Shown: in pieces, positions 1-11,372 of the stretch
How positions within the stretch are numbered: position 1 is the stretch's first letter
Layout: every line of letters begins with the position of its first letter
Program-made: the position numbers and the translations under genes
NCBI GenBank assembly: GCA_037126765.1
Contig: JBBCBC010000050.1
Location: 806,001-870,000 of the forward strand
Source of the DNA: Stenogyne calaminthoides
Lineage: Eukaryota; Streptophyta; Magnoliopsida; Lamiales; Lamiaceae
Length of the DNA stretch: 64,000 bases
Direction of reading: 5' to 3'
The notes under the pieces: model-generated
The model's input: the letters and a program-made list of their open reading frames with translations, nothing else
What the model was told of the DNA's origin: nothing
Database searches by the model: none

Positions 1-704
1 CATTAATTAATATCTTTTGTCCTTGGTCAAGGAACTGTTCAACATTATTATCCATACCGGAAACTAATTCCACTTGCAAGATTTGGTATGATAAAGCTTA
101 TGAACCTCCCAAGGGGGCAAATCAAACAAGCGTACTTGCACACGATTCTTCGTATTAAATCTTAGCAATCACATGTGACTAATAATATTGCTCAAGATAA
201 AAAGTATAGAATCTCGTTGATTCTCTACCCATGATAAGTCAAATCAATAGTTACCAATCACACATGATCCTATTTAAGGAACGAAGATTAAGAAATAACG
301 AACCACTGAGGTCTAATACTTCCTTGTTCAGTTCTGAAGAATTTATCCTCATGTAGGTCTTATTCAGTGCATCAGTCATACACTAGTGTAATCTCTTGGT
401 CAAGACAAGCCAATATGAGCCTTACACTTCAACCTTTCACGATGGGTTGTTCATTTCCATCTAGGTCGTGAATGGCGTACTTTTAGTTACAAAGGACTGT
501 TAATTTAATCTTCTGTGATCTGGTATCACTAAATTAACTACAATGTAACACGTCGACTTATTTGAAACAGTTATCAAAGAAATATATGTAACATTCGATA
601 ATATTTAAAGCATCAGTGATAAACAATTTATTTCAGTAAATAAGTCCAAAATTCAGTTTTGATTATACAAAAGTAAAAGCATACTCTCTAGTATAATCCC
701 AACA
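1..704 (-). repeat. 3' LTR of copia copy A, cut by the window edge
   Basis: These 704 bases match 7429-8134 almost base for base, with a few substitutions and small indels such as those near 555-585. The LTR boundary is at 704, where the sequence ends AACA before the polypurine tract. Roughly 1.1 kb of this LTR must lie left of the window. Confidence 0.93.
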
Positions 705-720
705 ATCTCCCACTTATACT
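705..720 (-). other. Polypurine tract of copia copy A
   Basis: On the minus strand this reads AGTATAAGTGGGAGAT directly before the LTR start TGTTGGG. The same motif lies before the 3' LTR of copy B (18604-18619). It primes plus-strand DNA synthesis. Confidence 0.85.
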
Positions 721-1089
721 CAAAGTCTGCTTTTAAGTATACTACAACATGTCTCGTGTAGTCTGTGACATCTAATGTCACCTACACGAACCTAATAATT
801 TCTCCCACTTATACTCAAAGCAGATTGGCAACGGTCTTGACACTCATTCCTTCCACATGTCTCTCGAATGTATTCAGAGGCAGACTCTTTGTTAATGGAT
901 CTGCTAGGTTGTCCTCAGACGCTATCTTTGCCACATCTATATCTCCTCTCTTAACGATATCTCGTATAAGATGGTATTTCCTTTCAATGTGTTTGTTTGG
1001 CTTTTAGGGCTCTTGGTTCCTTGATTTGCAAATCGCTCCCAAGATTGTCACAATAAACAATGATTCTCACAGGCAAATTCGAACCACAT

Positions 1090-3960
1090 CTAAGTCCACT
1101 AGGAAGTGCTTGAGCTAAACCGCTTTTTCACGCTTTCTCGCAAGCGGCCTACATATTCGCTTCCATCTGCGCGACGATTTCGCTGATGCTTCTCCATGTC
1201 ACGACTCCTCCATGCAAAAACACACTACTGGAGGTAGATTTTCTCGAGTCTATGTCCGATTGGAAATTCGAGTCCGTAGCCGATATGGGGATTGACTATC
1301 GGACCGATAAACCAACATTCTATCCCGAGTTCTTTTCAAATACTTGAAATATTTTTAATCGCCATTCAATGATCTTTCCCGGTTACTTTGATATCTTTCC
1401 ACCATGCCTACTGCAAAGCGGATATCCTGGTCTCGCATACACAAAGATTGCATACATAAGGCTTCCGACAAATAGAAGCATAAAGGAATGCCTTTCATGT
1501 CATCTATCTCTTTTTTCGTCTTAGGGGACATTTTCTTGGATAGATGGATTCCATGCCTGAAAGGTACGAAGCCTTTCTTAGAATCTTGCATGCTAAATCG
1601 TTTCAAGACAGTGTCTATGTATGAAGCTTGCGATAAGCCAATCATCATTTTCTTGCGATTTCGAGTGATCTTGATCCCAAGGATGTGCCCGACTTCCCCT
1701 AAGTCTTTCATATCAAACTGCTTTTGAAAGCCTTGCCCTTTACGCCCGATAACACCTTTACATCGTTCCCGGCGATCGTAATGTCATCTACGATAGTACT
1801 AAGAATACCAATGCGATTCGTACACGCTTTTTATACACACAACTTTTAAACTCATTTTGATCGAACCCATAAGACTTTATAACATGATCAAAACATTGGT
1901 TCCAAGCTCTGGATGCCTGTTTGAGTCCGTAAAAGGACTTCTTGAGCTTACAAACTAGGTGTTCTTGGCCTTTTTCAATGAAGCCTTGGGGTTGTTGCAT
2001 ATAGATCTCTTCATCAAGACATCGGTTAAGGAAAGCTGTCTTGACATCCATTTGCCAGATTTCAAAGTCGAAATGCGCAGCAATCGATAAGAGAATACAG
2101 ATGGACTTAAGCATGGCTACTGGCGAAAAAGTTTCCTCGTAATCGATCCCTTCTTTCTGAGTGTAACCTTTCGCCACTAGTCTTGCTTTGAAGGTTTCCA
2201 CCCTCCCGTCCGGTCCTCTTTTTCTCTTATATACTCACTTGCATCCAATGAGTTTGACCCCATTAAGTGGTTCGACTAGCTCCCACACTCTGTTATGAAA
2301 CATAAAACCCATTTCAGCTTTCATTGTTGTTTGCCAAGAATCTGCATCCTTGTCTTGGAGTGCCTCGTCATATGTCCATGGGTCTGATTCATCTTGTCTG
2401 GGAATCAAGTTCGAGGACTCTCCTATTCCCATGAATCTCTCGGGCTGTCTTACAACCCTCCCACTATGACGAGGTTCCGGTTGTGAAAGTGTGTCATTTG
2501 GTATATCATCTAGTACAGTTGACATTGAGGTTTGCCCTCTAAGATCATTTAAGGTAATCTCACTTATGGGTTTTATTTCGTTCATATAGTCTTCTTCCAA
2601 AAATCTAAAGTGGGTGTTGATGACCACCTTTTGATCTTCGGGACCATAGAACATACACCCTTTTGTTCCCTCGGGGTAACCTACAAACAACCTTAATTCT
2701 AATTGAGGATCCAATTTATCGGCTTCCTTGTCCAACACGTAGGCCGGACACCCCCAAATTCTCATGTGTCTCATACTAGGCTAGCGCCCGGTCCACAATT
2801 CTTTGGGAGTTTTGGGAACCGATTTGGATGGCACCAAGTTCAGAATGTAAGCTGCTGTTTCCAAGGCATGACCCCAGAACAACTTGGGAAGATCCACATA
2901 ACTCATCATAGATCTAACCATTTCCAAAAGAGTTATGTTTCTTCGCTCTGCAACCCCGTTTTGTTGAGGGGTTCCGGGTGCAGTGGGCTGGGATGCAATC
3001 CCTTCATCAGATAAGTAGTTCAAAAACTCATCGCTGAGGTATTCGCCTCCACGATCAGATCGTAGAGACTTGATACGTTTTTCCCTATGATTCTCTGCTT
3101 GAGCCTTAAATTCTTTGAATTTCTCAAAGGTCTCAGATTTATGCTTCATAAGGAAAATGTAACCGTACCTTGAGTAATCATCAATAAAAGTGACAAAATA
3201 CTCACAACCTCCTCTTGCTTTGGTTGAAATTGGACCACATACATCTGTGTGAACGATCTCTAACACTTCTTTGGCCCTATTCCCTTGGCTCCAAATGCCC
3301 TCTTGGTCATTTTTACCCTCCAAACATGATTCGCAGGTTGGAATTGGTTCAACTTGGAGAAGCTCCAGTGAACCGTCTTTCACCAACCTTTGGATCCTCT
3401 TTGGATTTATATAACTTAATCTTAGATGCCAAAGAAGTGTCTCGTTCACGTCTGATGAACGTTTTCTTTTCTCATAAACAATTGATATGTTATAGGATAC
3501 ATTTCGTGAGTGGTGTGCACAGTTAATTGTATAGAGATTATTCGACAACGTTCCATGACAGATAAATTTATCAAAAAGAGAAATGGTAACAACTTTATTA
3601 AAAGTGACCGAATATCCATCATAAAAAAGTTTAGAAACCGAAATCAAATTCTTTCTAAAATTTAAACGTAAAGAACATCTCTTAAAAATTAAAACTCTGT
3701 CTTCAAAAAGACATGTGCACTTCTCCCATCGCTTCAAATTGTCACTCTTCAGAAGATCGCCCGGTGTGATGAGGACCTCACTCCCACTAAGTTGTCCAGT
3801 CCGCTTGAACCCCTCAGAATGTGAAACAAACATGATCGATGGATCCTCAGATCCACCACCCATAAATGGGAGGCATACTCCGCTAAACAAGTTTCAACAA
3901 CTAGTGCGTGAGAATTATCTTTCTTTCCATTCCTTTTGGGTCTGGAACAGGCTGACCTCT
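1090..3960 (-). pseudogene. copia A pol (protease remnant, integrase, RT, RNase H), broken
   Basis: From 3890 down to 1788 one reading frame is kept, interrupted by two nonsense codons: TAG at 2778-2780, where copy B has AAG, and TGA at about 2232-2234, where copy B has TGG. Visible parts in order are the GAG-pre-integrase zinc motif (HLRL...CESCLEGK), the integrase core (HTDVCGP, RSDRGGEY, GVAERRN), the copia RT (GYTQKEGIDYEETFSPV, WQMDVKTAFLN, YGLKQASRAWNQ) and, after a frameshift near 1790, a decayed RNase H. The canonical protease DSG motif is not recognisable. The copy cannot make a full polyprotein, but it is only moderately decayed. Confidence 0.9.
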
Positions 3961-3964
3961 AATG

Positions 3965-4745
3965 TCATTTTTCACCGCAGTTGAAGCACTTCCCCTTAGC
4001 TGGCTTGTTCACTCCACCACCCTTCTTCACCTTTTCTTTGCCATTGGCAACACTTGAGTTCACTTGCTTGTGGCCTTTGTCCCTTTTCTTGTTCTTACCA
4101 CCCCTTGGCCTAGAAGAAGAAGAAGGTCCATTTGCCATCAAGGTTTGGCTTTTTTTCCCCAATATCGCCTCTGCCGAGACTAAAGCTTGCAACAGATCAG
4201 GCATCGAGAACTTCTGATTATTCATCTGGTAGTTCACTGAATCGCTCAAAACTTTTCGGCAGAGGGAGCACAAAATCGATTTGGGTCTCGATATCGTATT
4301 CAGCCAAGTACCTCAAGTTTATTAAGGTGAGCCATCATCCGAGAACGTGCTCCCTTACAGGCGTTCCTCCACCATTTTCATAGAGAGCAAGTCCTCATGG
4401 TGATCCGACGAGCCACACGATTCGATGTTGAAACATTGCTTTAAGACTAGTCATGATTTCCGCAGCGGTCTCAACGTTCTGGTGTTGGTGTTGCAACACA
4501 TCTGACATAGAAGCCAAGATGGTACACTTTGCCATTTCGTTAGACCGCTCCCAGTCAGCATACTCTTTCTTAACCGTTTTAGTGGACTCATCTTTTGGCT
4601 TTTCCGGTTTAGGTGTGGTCAGAACCCAGTTATGGCTTTGTGCAGTGAGGACAATAGTAAGTTTACGATTCCAATCAACAAAATTTTCTCCAGTGAGCAA
4701 ATTGTCTTTAAGTATATTGAATAGTGGGTTAAAAGGTTACGACAT
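3965..4745 (-). pseudogene. copia A gag (UBN2-type) with CCHC zinc knuckle, broken
   Basis: The start fits the ATG at 4743-4745, homologous to the gag start of copy B at 14813, but the third codon is TAA here and TTA in copy B. The body shows the copia-type gag features LLTGENFVDWNRKL and DWERSNEMAKCTILASM. It ends in a basic Lys/Gly-rich stretch and a zinc knuckle beginning CFNCGEK, where two closely spaced stops (TGA, TAG) replace sense codons. The gag domain would form virus-like particles. The two halves (4700-4395 and 4273-3965) are in different frames, so there is also an indel near 4300-4390. Confidence 0.82.
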
Positions 4746-6270
4746 GATGAACTGAAATAAATAATAATATGCATAAGCATAAATATATCACAAGGTTTGA
4801 TCACATGCATCATATTAAAATCTCAAAAAAATATGAACATGCATCAGCCAACATCTCAAAACAGTCTAAATAAGCCACGTGGGGTGGGTCATTATTTAAA
4901 CACATTCAAGCAGGTTACAAACAAGAACAGTTACAAACCTTTAATATCCAGATTAATAGTTGGCTCCCACTTGACCAATATAAAATTGACAGGGACTTCG
5001 AGGAAGTATATGCATATCAATTTTATACCTAAGTAATAACCATGATTAAATACAGGATTATTATTTCGTATTGAACGAGCCTCGTGGGGAGGGTCATCGT
5101 TGCCACTAGTAATAACCCACAATCATCCGTTTGGAATTCATTCATGTGAAAGCTATCTTTTGACCGTCCCGTGGGGGGAATTTCTCCAAAAGAATTCACA
5201 AATAAATAAAACATGGAGGTCAAAATTAATTCAATTTTATTATCCGGAATAAAATTGTCAATTAATTATTTAAACATACTTAGTAATTTTGAAGGTGAGA
5301 TTTTTCATTGGGCAACTCACATTTAAACAAATTAAATAAAGAATAAGATAGCACAAAATAAATCAAGCAAAACAGAAAAATAAACATATTGGGCACAAAT
5401 TATCCAATTGTCATGGATTGATTTTTCTTGGCTTGATCTTGAAGAAACACAGTCTTGAATTTCTCCCACTCGATCGTCTCGAAAAAATACTCCGTCTCGA
5501 AACGTCACGCCAAGCGGCTTCAAGGCCGGGATGAACGCCAAGATCCGCCGCCACTTGGCGAGTTCAACCTCTGCGGCCTTCGATAAGCGTCGCCCGCCAT
5601 AAAGCCTCAACACGCCTCGGCGGGGTTCGCACTTCCTCAGCGACGCGGCACAGAATTACATGCATCCGTCAGCAGACACGACGCCGGTACCGTGCCTCGC
5701 CCAGTGATACTTCGACACCGCGACGTCCCCATGCGCTCCGTCTGCAGCGCGCCCGTCTTGTATCCGCCTCCGTCCGCTTTGGTCGCTCCGCGTCTGGTCT
5801 TTGCTGCGCATAAGCGCCCCGCGCCCGTCTTGGCTCTCGCCTTTTCGCCCGCCCCCGTCGTCTTGCTGTCTTCAGCGTCCAGTCGTGTAGCGTGCCTCAC
5901 CTTAACGCGTTTCACGCGACACACGCCGCGCCGCCTCGCCCGATTTTGTCCTTTAATTCTTCATCTTCGTCCTCGTTTTCGATCCGGTTACAATTTATTT
6001 ACAAAAAATAAATAAACCTAGATCTAGACTAGTCTATTACATTGATCAAATCAAACAAATCCTAATCTACTCGTGGATTTTCTCACGAGGCAAAACGAAT
6101 CCGAACGAATCGAATTAAAAAACCACAGTTTATATGCATGCATAAATAAACACATTAAATTCCATGACAATTGGATACCTGCAAAACAGATCTAGCAATT
6201 CTACTATCCAATTTCAAATTTAATGTCAACGAATTAAATTACAATTAAAAAAAATCAGAGCCCGAAACCG
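4746..6270 (-). other. Untranslated leader of copia A with a GC-rich island
   Basis: The 1.5 kb between primer-binding site and gag has no long conserved reading frame. Bases about 5430-5960 are strikingly rich in G, C and CpG, unlike the AT-rich flanks of the same element. The outer parts align well with the leader of copy B (13332-14812), while the GC-rich island does so only in short pieces. Short ORFs here look like by-products of base composition. Confidence 0.7.
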
Positions 6271-6284
6271 TGGCTCTGATACCA
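6271..6284 (-). other. Primer-binding site of copia A (initiator Met-tRNA type)
   Basis: On the minus strand it reads TGGTATCAGAGCCA two bases after the LTR end. TGGTATCAGAGC is the classic plant retrotransposon site complementary to the 3' end of initiator methionine tRNA. Confidence 0.93.
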
Positions 6285-6286
6285 GT

Positions 6287-8134
6287 TGTTGGGGAATAAG
6301 TTGCACAGATCTATTCGGGGTGAATATTTAAATACAAATTTAATTCTTATAATTATAATTATTACTAACATGAATTAATCATATATTAATTCAAATAATA
6401 ATCCAACAACATATCATGCATATAATAATTCACGTAAAACCTACGCATGCGGAATTCTACTAGTTTACGTGAACGTACCTCTTGGGATGGCAGTGATCTG
6501 GCAGATTAGACTAACCAAAAGAACTTCCCAAGTATTCCCTTAGCCCTCGTTCGACTATCCGGTGGTAGGACACTTGTGAACGATTTAACAAAAGGAAAAT
6601 AAATTATGTTGCACCACCTCTGTGAATTTACTAATTTTTCCAGCACATAGAATTGTACTTGGGAATGAAAGAATCATCCCCTATTTATAGAGCACAAGGT
6701 GGACGAAAATTTTGTGATAAAACAATGTGGGAAAATCTTTTCTTGATCTCCAAGAAATCTTGAATATATCTCTTATATTCTTTTTTCCATAATTATAATA
6801 TTCCACAAAAATCCCACCTACTCTATTTTATGGATATTTTCGAAAATATGAGGAGTCAAGAATCCAAGATTTGGATCTTCTTGAATTTATGAGATATTCT
6901 TGTATTTCAAGAAATACATATCTTCCATAATATCTTTTCAAGAAAATCAAGAAAATCTTTCTTGCCCACTATATTTCAAATTTTTCAAAAAATCTCTTAT
7001 GAATAACCAAGTGGGAGATTTCTTGAATTTAATGAGATAATCTTGTATTCCAAGAATACATATCTTCATTCCATAACAAAATTCAAAGAAAATCTTTCTC
7101 CCAACTTATCCATAATTTTCGAAATTAATTGAAAAAATAAGCAACAATATTTATTTTATTTTAATCATCTTTTTCAGTTATTGGACTATATGTTGGGCTA
7201 CTTAGGGGGCCTTTAGGAGAATTAAGATTGGACCTTCTAATGGACCTTGAATATCTAATATTAAGCCACAATATTATTCAAGCCCATAAATATTAATTAA
7301 TCCCACTACATAATTAATATTGCACTATCCATCTTAACCCATATTACAGTCAATATGGCTCCCGGTTATTATTTCCCGTGTTTAAGATTATCTAGCCCAT
7401 TAATTAATTCAAGCCATTGAAATAGCTTTCCATTAATTAATATATTTTGTCCTTGGTCAAGGAACGGTTCAACATTATTATCCATACCGGAAACTAATTC
7501 CACTTGCAAGATTTGGTATGATAAAGCTTATGAACCTCCCAAGGGGGCAAATCAAACAAGCGTACTTGCACACGATTCTTCGTATTAAATCTTAGCAATC
7601 ACATGTGACTAATAATATTGACCAAGATACAAAGTATTGAATCTCGTTGATTCTCTACCCATGATAAGTCAAAGCAATAGTTACCAATCACACGTGATCC
7701 TATTTAAGGAACGAAGATTAAGAAATAACGAACCACTGAGGTCTAATACTTCCTTGTTCAGTTCTGAAGAATTTATCCTCCTGTAGGTCCTATTCAGTGC
7801 ATCAGTCATGCACTAGTGTAATCTCTTGGTCAAGACAAGCCAATCTGAGCCTTACACTTCAACCTTTCACGATGGGTTGTTCATTTCCATCTAGGTCGTG
7901 AATGGCGTACTTTTAGTTACAAGGGACTGTTAATTTAATCTTCTGTGATCTGGTATCACTAAATTAACTACAATGTAACACGTACGACTTATTTGAACAG
8001 TTATGCAGTAAATATATGTAACATTCGATAATATTTAAAGCATCAGTGATAAACAATTTATTTCAGTAAATAAGTCCGAAATTCAGTTTTGATTATACAA
8101 AAGTAAAAGCATACTTTCTAGTATAATCCCAACA
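6287..8134 (-). repeat. 5' LTR of copia copy A (1848 bp)
   Basis: It begins TGTTGGG at 8134 and ends CCCCAACA at 6287 on the minus strand. It is collinear with 11373-13315 and 18620-20553 in the opposite orientation. It contains a TATA box (6681-6690). Confidence 0.95.
6681..6690 (-). promoter_or_regulatory. TATA box of the copia A 5' LTR
   Basis: The minus strand reads CTATAAATAG. The identical motif occurs at the same relative place in both LTRs of copy B (12809-12818 and near 20047-20056), as expected for the U3 promoter. Confidence 0.75.
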
Positions 8135-11008
8135 CACCGACCTCAATGAGGCCTACCCGAAGGATGAATTTCCAATGCCGCACATCGATCACCTCGTAGA
8201 TAGCACCGCTGGGCACGAGATGATGACATTCATGGATGCGTTCGCCGGGTATCACCAGATCGCCATGGATAAGGATGATCAGCAACACACATCTTTTCTG
8301 ACAGAGAAAAACGTGTATTGTTGGAAGAGGATGCCATTTGGTCTGAAGAACGCAGGGGGAACCTACCAGCGTTTAGTAAATCGAATGTTCACCGATGAGA
8401 TTGGAAAGACCATGGAGGTATACATCGACGACATTGTGGTGAAAAGTGAGAAGAAGGAGGACCATCTGTGCCACCTCGCCCGGACCTTTGACATCCTGAG
8501 AAAATACAACATGCGCTTGAATCCCAAGAAATGCAGTTTCGGAGTTGGTTCGGGAAAGTTCCTGGGCCATATCATCAGTCAGCGAGGTATCGAAGCTAAC
8601 CCTACAAAGATCAAAGCCATCATGGACATGAAACCACCTCGCAACGTGAAAGAAGTCCAAAGATTGACCGGTTGTCTCGCAGCTCTCAACAAATTCGTAT
8701 CCAGAATGGGGGATAAGTGCAAGCCTTTTTTCGAAGCCATGAAAAAAGGAAAGTTCTCATGGACCACGCAATGTCAAGCCGCGTTTCTGAAGCTCAAAGT
8801 GTACCTCTCTGACCCCCAAGTCTTGGCAAAACCCATACTAGGCGAAAAATTATTTCTATACCTCGCGGCCTCAGAATCCGCTCTCAGCGCAGTATTAGTG
8901 TGGGCAGAAGGTCAGTACCATTTGCCTATATACTTCGTCTGCCAGACTTTGAATGATGTTGAGCTCAAGTACCCGCCGCTCGAGAAGCTCGCCTATGCCT
9001 TGATTATGAGCGTCCGAAAGCTTCGACAACATTTTTTCGATCACCAAATAGAAGTCCTAACTACCATGCCACTGAGACAGGTTTTGCACCGACCTGATAC
9101 AACCGGAAGATTGTTGAAATGGTCCATTGAGTTAGGACAGTTCGGGATCACCTTCGCACCCCGAACTGCGATCAAGGCTCAGGTCCTCGCCGACTTTCTC
9201 ACCGAGCTCACCTTTCCAGAAAAGACACCGGAGGCGGCCGACATCCCATGGACATTGCACGTTGACAACTCCTCAACGAGCACCCGTGCAGGGGCTGGAG
9301 TGGTCCTAATCAGTCCCGAACAACAATCTTTCACCACGGTTGTAAGTTTTGATTTTCATGCCACCAACAACGAAGCAAAGTATGAGGCCTTGATAAATGG
9401 CCTGGAAATGACGATGGCCATTGGTGTGAGAAAGTTGAAAGTTTACAGCGATTCCCAGTTGGTCGTATGCCAGATGTCAGGAGAATACGAAGCACGGGGT
9501 GAACAAATGATGAAATACTAGCAGATAGCGAAGAGCCTCATCGAAAAGTTTGAGGAAGTGCAAATAGAGTTGATACCTCGAGCAGAAAACACACAGGTAG
9601 ATGCACTAGCTCGCTTGGCCACGTCGGAAGGCACCGCAGATATGGACAACATAGCAGTTACTAAACTCAACACTCCCTCAGCAGGTCGCGTCATCATCGA
9701 CATAAAGGAAATAACTTGGACGAATCAAGCAAGTGCATCAAACATTCGTAGGGAAGTCTTTCAGATCGCGACCCCGGAAAACAATTGGATGACCGAAGTC
9801 AGAGACTACATCGAGAAAGGGATACTGCCAGAGGATAAGGTCGTAGCTCGCCGATTACAACTAAGAGCAGCGAGGTACACCGTCATCAACAAACAGCTTT
9901 ATAAGCGAAGTTTCTCTTTGCCACTCTTGAAATGCGTCACCCCGGAAGAAGGCCAAGTGATCCTGAAAGAAATCCACGAAGGATATTGTGGAAATCATAC
10001 CGCAGGTCAGTCTCTCGTCTACAAGACGATCAGACAAGGCTATTATTGGCTAACTTTAAGGAAAGATGCGATTGCATATGCAAAGAAGTGCCAGCAATGC
10101 CAGTTTTTTGCCCCAACGATTAAGCGAGCTCCGGAGGAACTCACATCGATCTACAGCCCATGGCCTTTCGCGAGGTGGGGGATCGACCTGATCGGCCCTT
10201 TCCCAAAAGCCCCAGGTAGTTCGAAGTTTGCAGTGGTCGCAGTAGACTATTTCACCAAATGGGCGGAGGCAGAAACTTTGGAGACCATTACCCAGGAGAA
10301 AATCATTCAATTTATATGGAAAAATATCATTTGTCGTTTTGGCTTACCACAAGCAATCGTCACAGATAATGGGAAGCAATTCGATGGTTTCGAGATCGAT
10401 GCCTTTTTCGCGAAGTGGGAAATCTCAAAGCTGTTCTCCACCCCTATCACCCCCAGTCCAATGGACAGGTTGAAGCTATGAAAAAAATAATCAAACACAC
10501 CCTAAAAACTCAACTCATTGAGTCAAAGGGATTGTGGGCTTTCAAGCTTCCAAGTATCCTATGGTCGTATAGGACTACTTTCCGAAATTCGACAGGCGAA
10601 ACACCGTTCGCCTTGACCTTTGGGACAGAGGCGGTCATACCCGTGGAGGTCGTGGTCAGAAGCCATCGAACATCGCAAACAGTCACAGAGGACAACAGTC
10701 AAACCATATCTCTCAGCCTCGGCCTCCTCGAAGAAAAAAGATTGGAAGCCAACTTAAGAAACGCAAACTACAAACAAAAGTCGGAAAAATACTACAACTC
10801 AAAAGCAAAAATCCAAAGATTCAAGGTCGGTGACCTCGTCTTAAAAAGGATCCTCGGTGTCCAGAAAGGAGTTTTCGGTCCAACCTGGGAGGAACCCATG
10901 AAGATTTCGAAATGCCTGCCAAATGGGGCTTACCAGCTCAAGGACTTGGAGGGCATTCCCGCGATGTATACGTGGAATGCGACCTACCTGAAGAAGTTCT
11001 ACCAATAA
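8135..11008 (+). pseudogene. gypsy-1 pol: RT, RNase H, archaeal RNase H, integrase
   Basis: The frame enters from the copia A junction inside the RT (FPMPHIDHLV, then YIDDIVV as catalytic motif near 8423). Next come the gypsy RNase H, a second RNase H of the archaeal type (HVDNSS near 9259, NNEAKYEAL, YSDSQLVV), the integrase HHCC finger (HEGYCGNH...CQQCQ, about 9975-10100) and the DD35E core (WGIDLIGPF, VTDNG, GQVEA), ending in a C-terminal domain that stops at 11006-11008. It is broken by an in-frame TAG at 9519-9521, a frameshift near 10435, and the copia insertion. The remaining sequence is well preserved, so the element was probably active not very long ago. Confidence 0.93.
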
Positions 11009-11164
11009 CTATGAGTTGTAAGATCCAGATCGATTGTAAACTTATTTGTGAGTAATAACTTATAACACAAACTTGCTCCATCTTTTTACATTTACGAACT
11101 TGGGGGACTGGTCCCCGACCTCTCACGAGTTCGATCAGAAATAGATTCGCAAATGAAAAAGTCT

Positions 11165-11372
11165 AAGTCGGCTAATCCAAGAATATGTGAAGGCTAGTAT
11201 GTCGCATACCCAACCTAAGTCGACCTCGGTCGCATACCCAGTCTAAGTCGACTAAGCCAAGAATATGTGAAGGCTAGTATGTCGCATACTCAACCTAAGT
11301 CGACCTCGGTGGCATACCCAATCTAAGTCGACAAAGCCAAGAATATATGAAGGCTAGTATGTCGCATACCCA
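11165..11372 (+). repeat. 80-bp tandem repeat array of gypsy-1, left part
   Basis: Units start at 11165, 11245 and 11325, exactly 80 bp apart. Each contains GAATATGTGAAGGCTAGTATG or a close variant, followed by two alternating half-motifs around AAGTCGACCTCGGT. The third unit is cut by copia B and resumes at 20554. Tandem repeats between pol and the 3' LTR are common in Tat elements. Confidence 0.9.
11368..11372. repeat. Target-site duplication of copia B, left (ACCCA)
   Basis: ACCCA lies directly before the LTR start TGTTGGG and is repeated exactly after the other LTR at 20554-20558. A 5-bp duplication is the rule for Ty1/copia integrase. Confidence 0.95.

Larger units (their letters stand above)
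1..8134 (-). mobile_element. Ty1/copia LTR retrotransposon, copy A (left end beyond window)
   Basis: Minus-strand element. From right to left it reads 5' LTR (8134-6287), primer-binding site, long leader, gag, protease, integrase, reverse transcriptase, RNase H, polypurine tract and the start of the 3' LTR (704 to the window edge). The order protease-integrase-RT defines Ty1/copia. The LTRs begin TGTTGGG and end CCAACA when read on the minus strand. The same family is present as copy B at 11373-20553. It inserted into the reverse transcriptase of gypsy-1, whose coding sequence resumes at base 8135. The right-hand 5-bp duplication would be CACCG (8135-8139); its partner lies outside the window. 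LTRs near 1.85 kb suggest a Tork/Angela-like lineage, which is tentative. Confidence 0.93.

Noticed and set aside
5637..6015. Arg/Pro/Ala-rich ORFs on both strands in the copia A leader
   Set aside because: They arise from GC-rich composition, have no conserved counterpart in copy B, and show no domain.
11165..11372. Regularly spaced repeats suggesting a CRISPR-like array
   Set aside because: The 80-bp units are contiguous tandem repeats without unique spacers, inside a plant retrotransposon.
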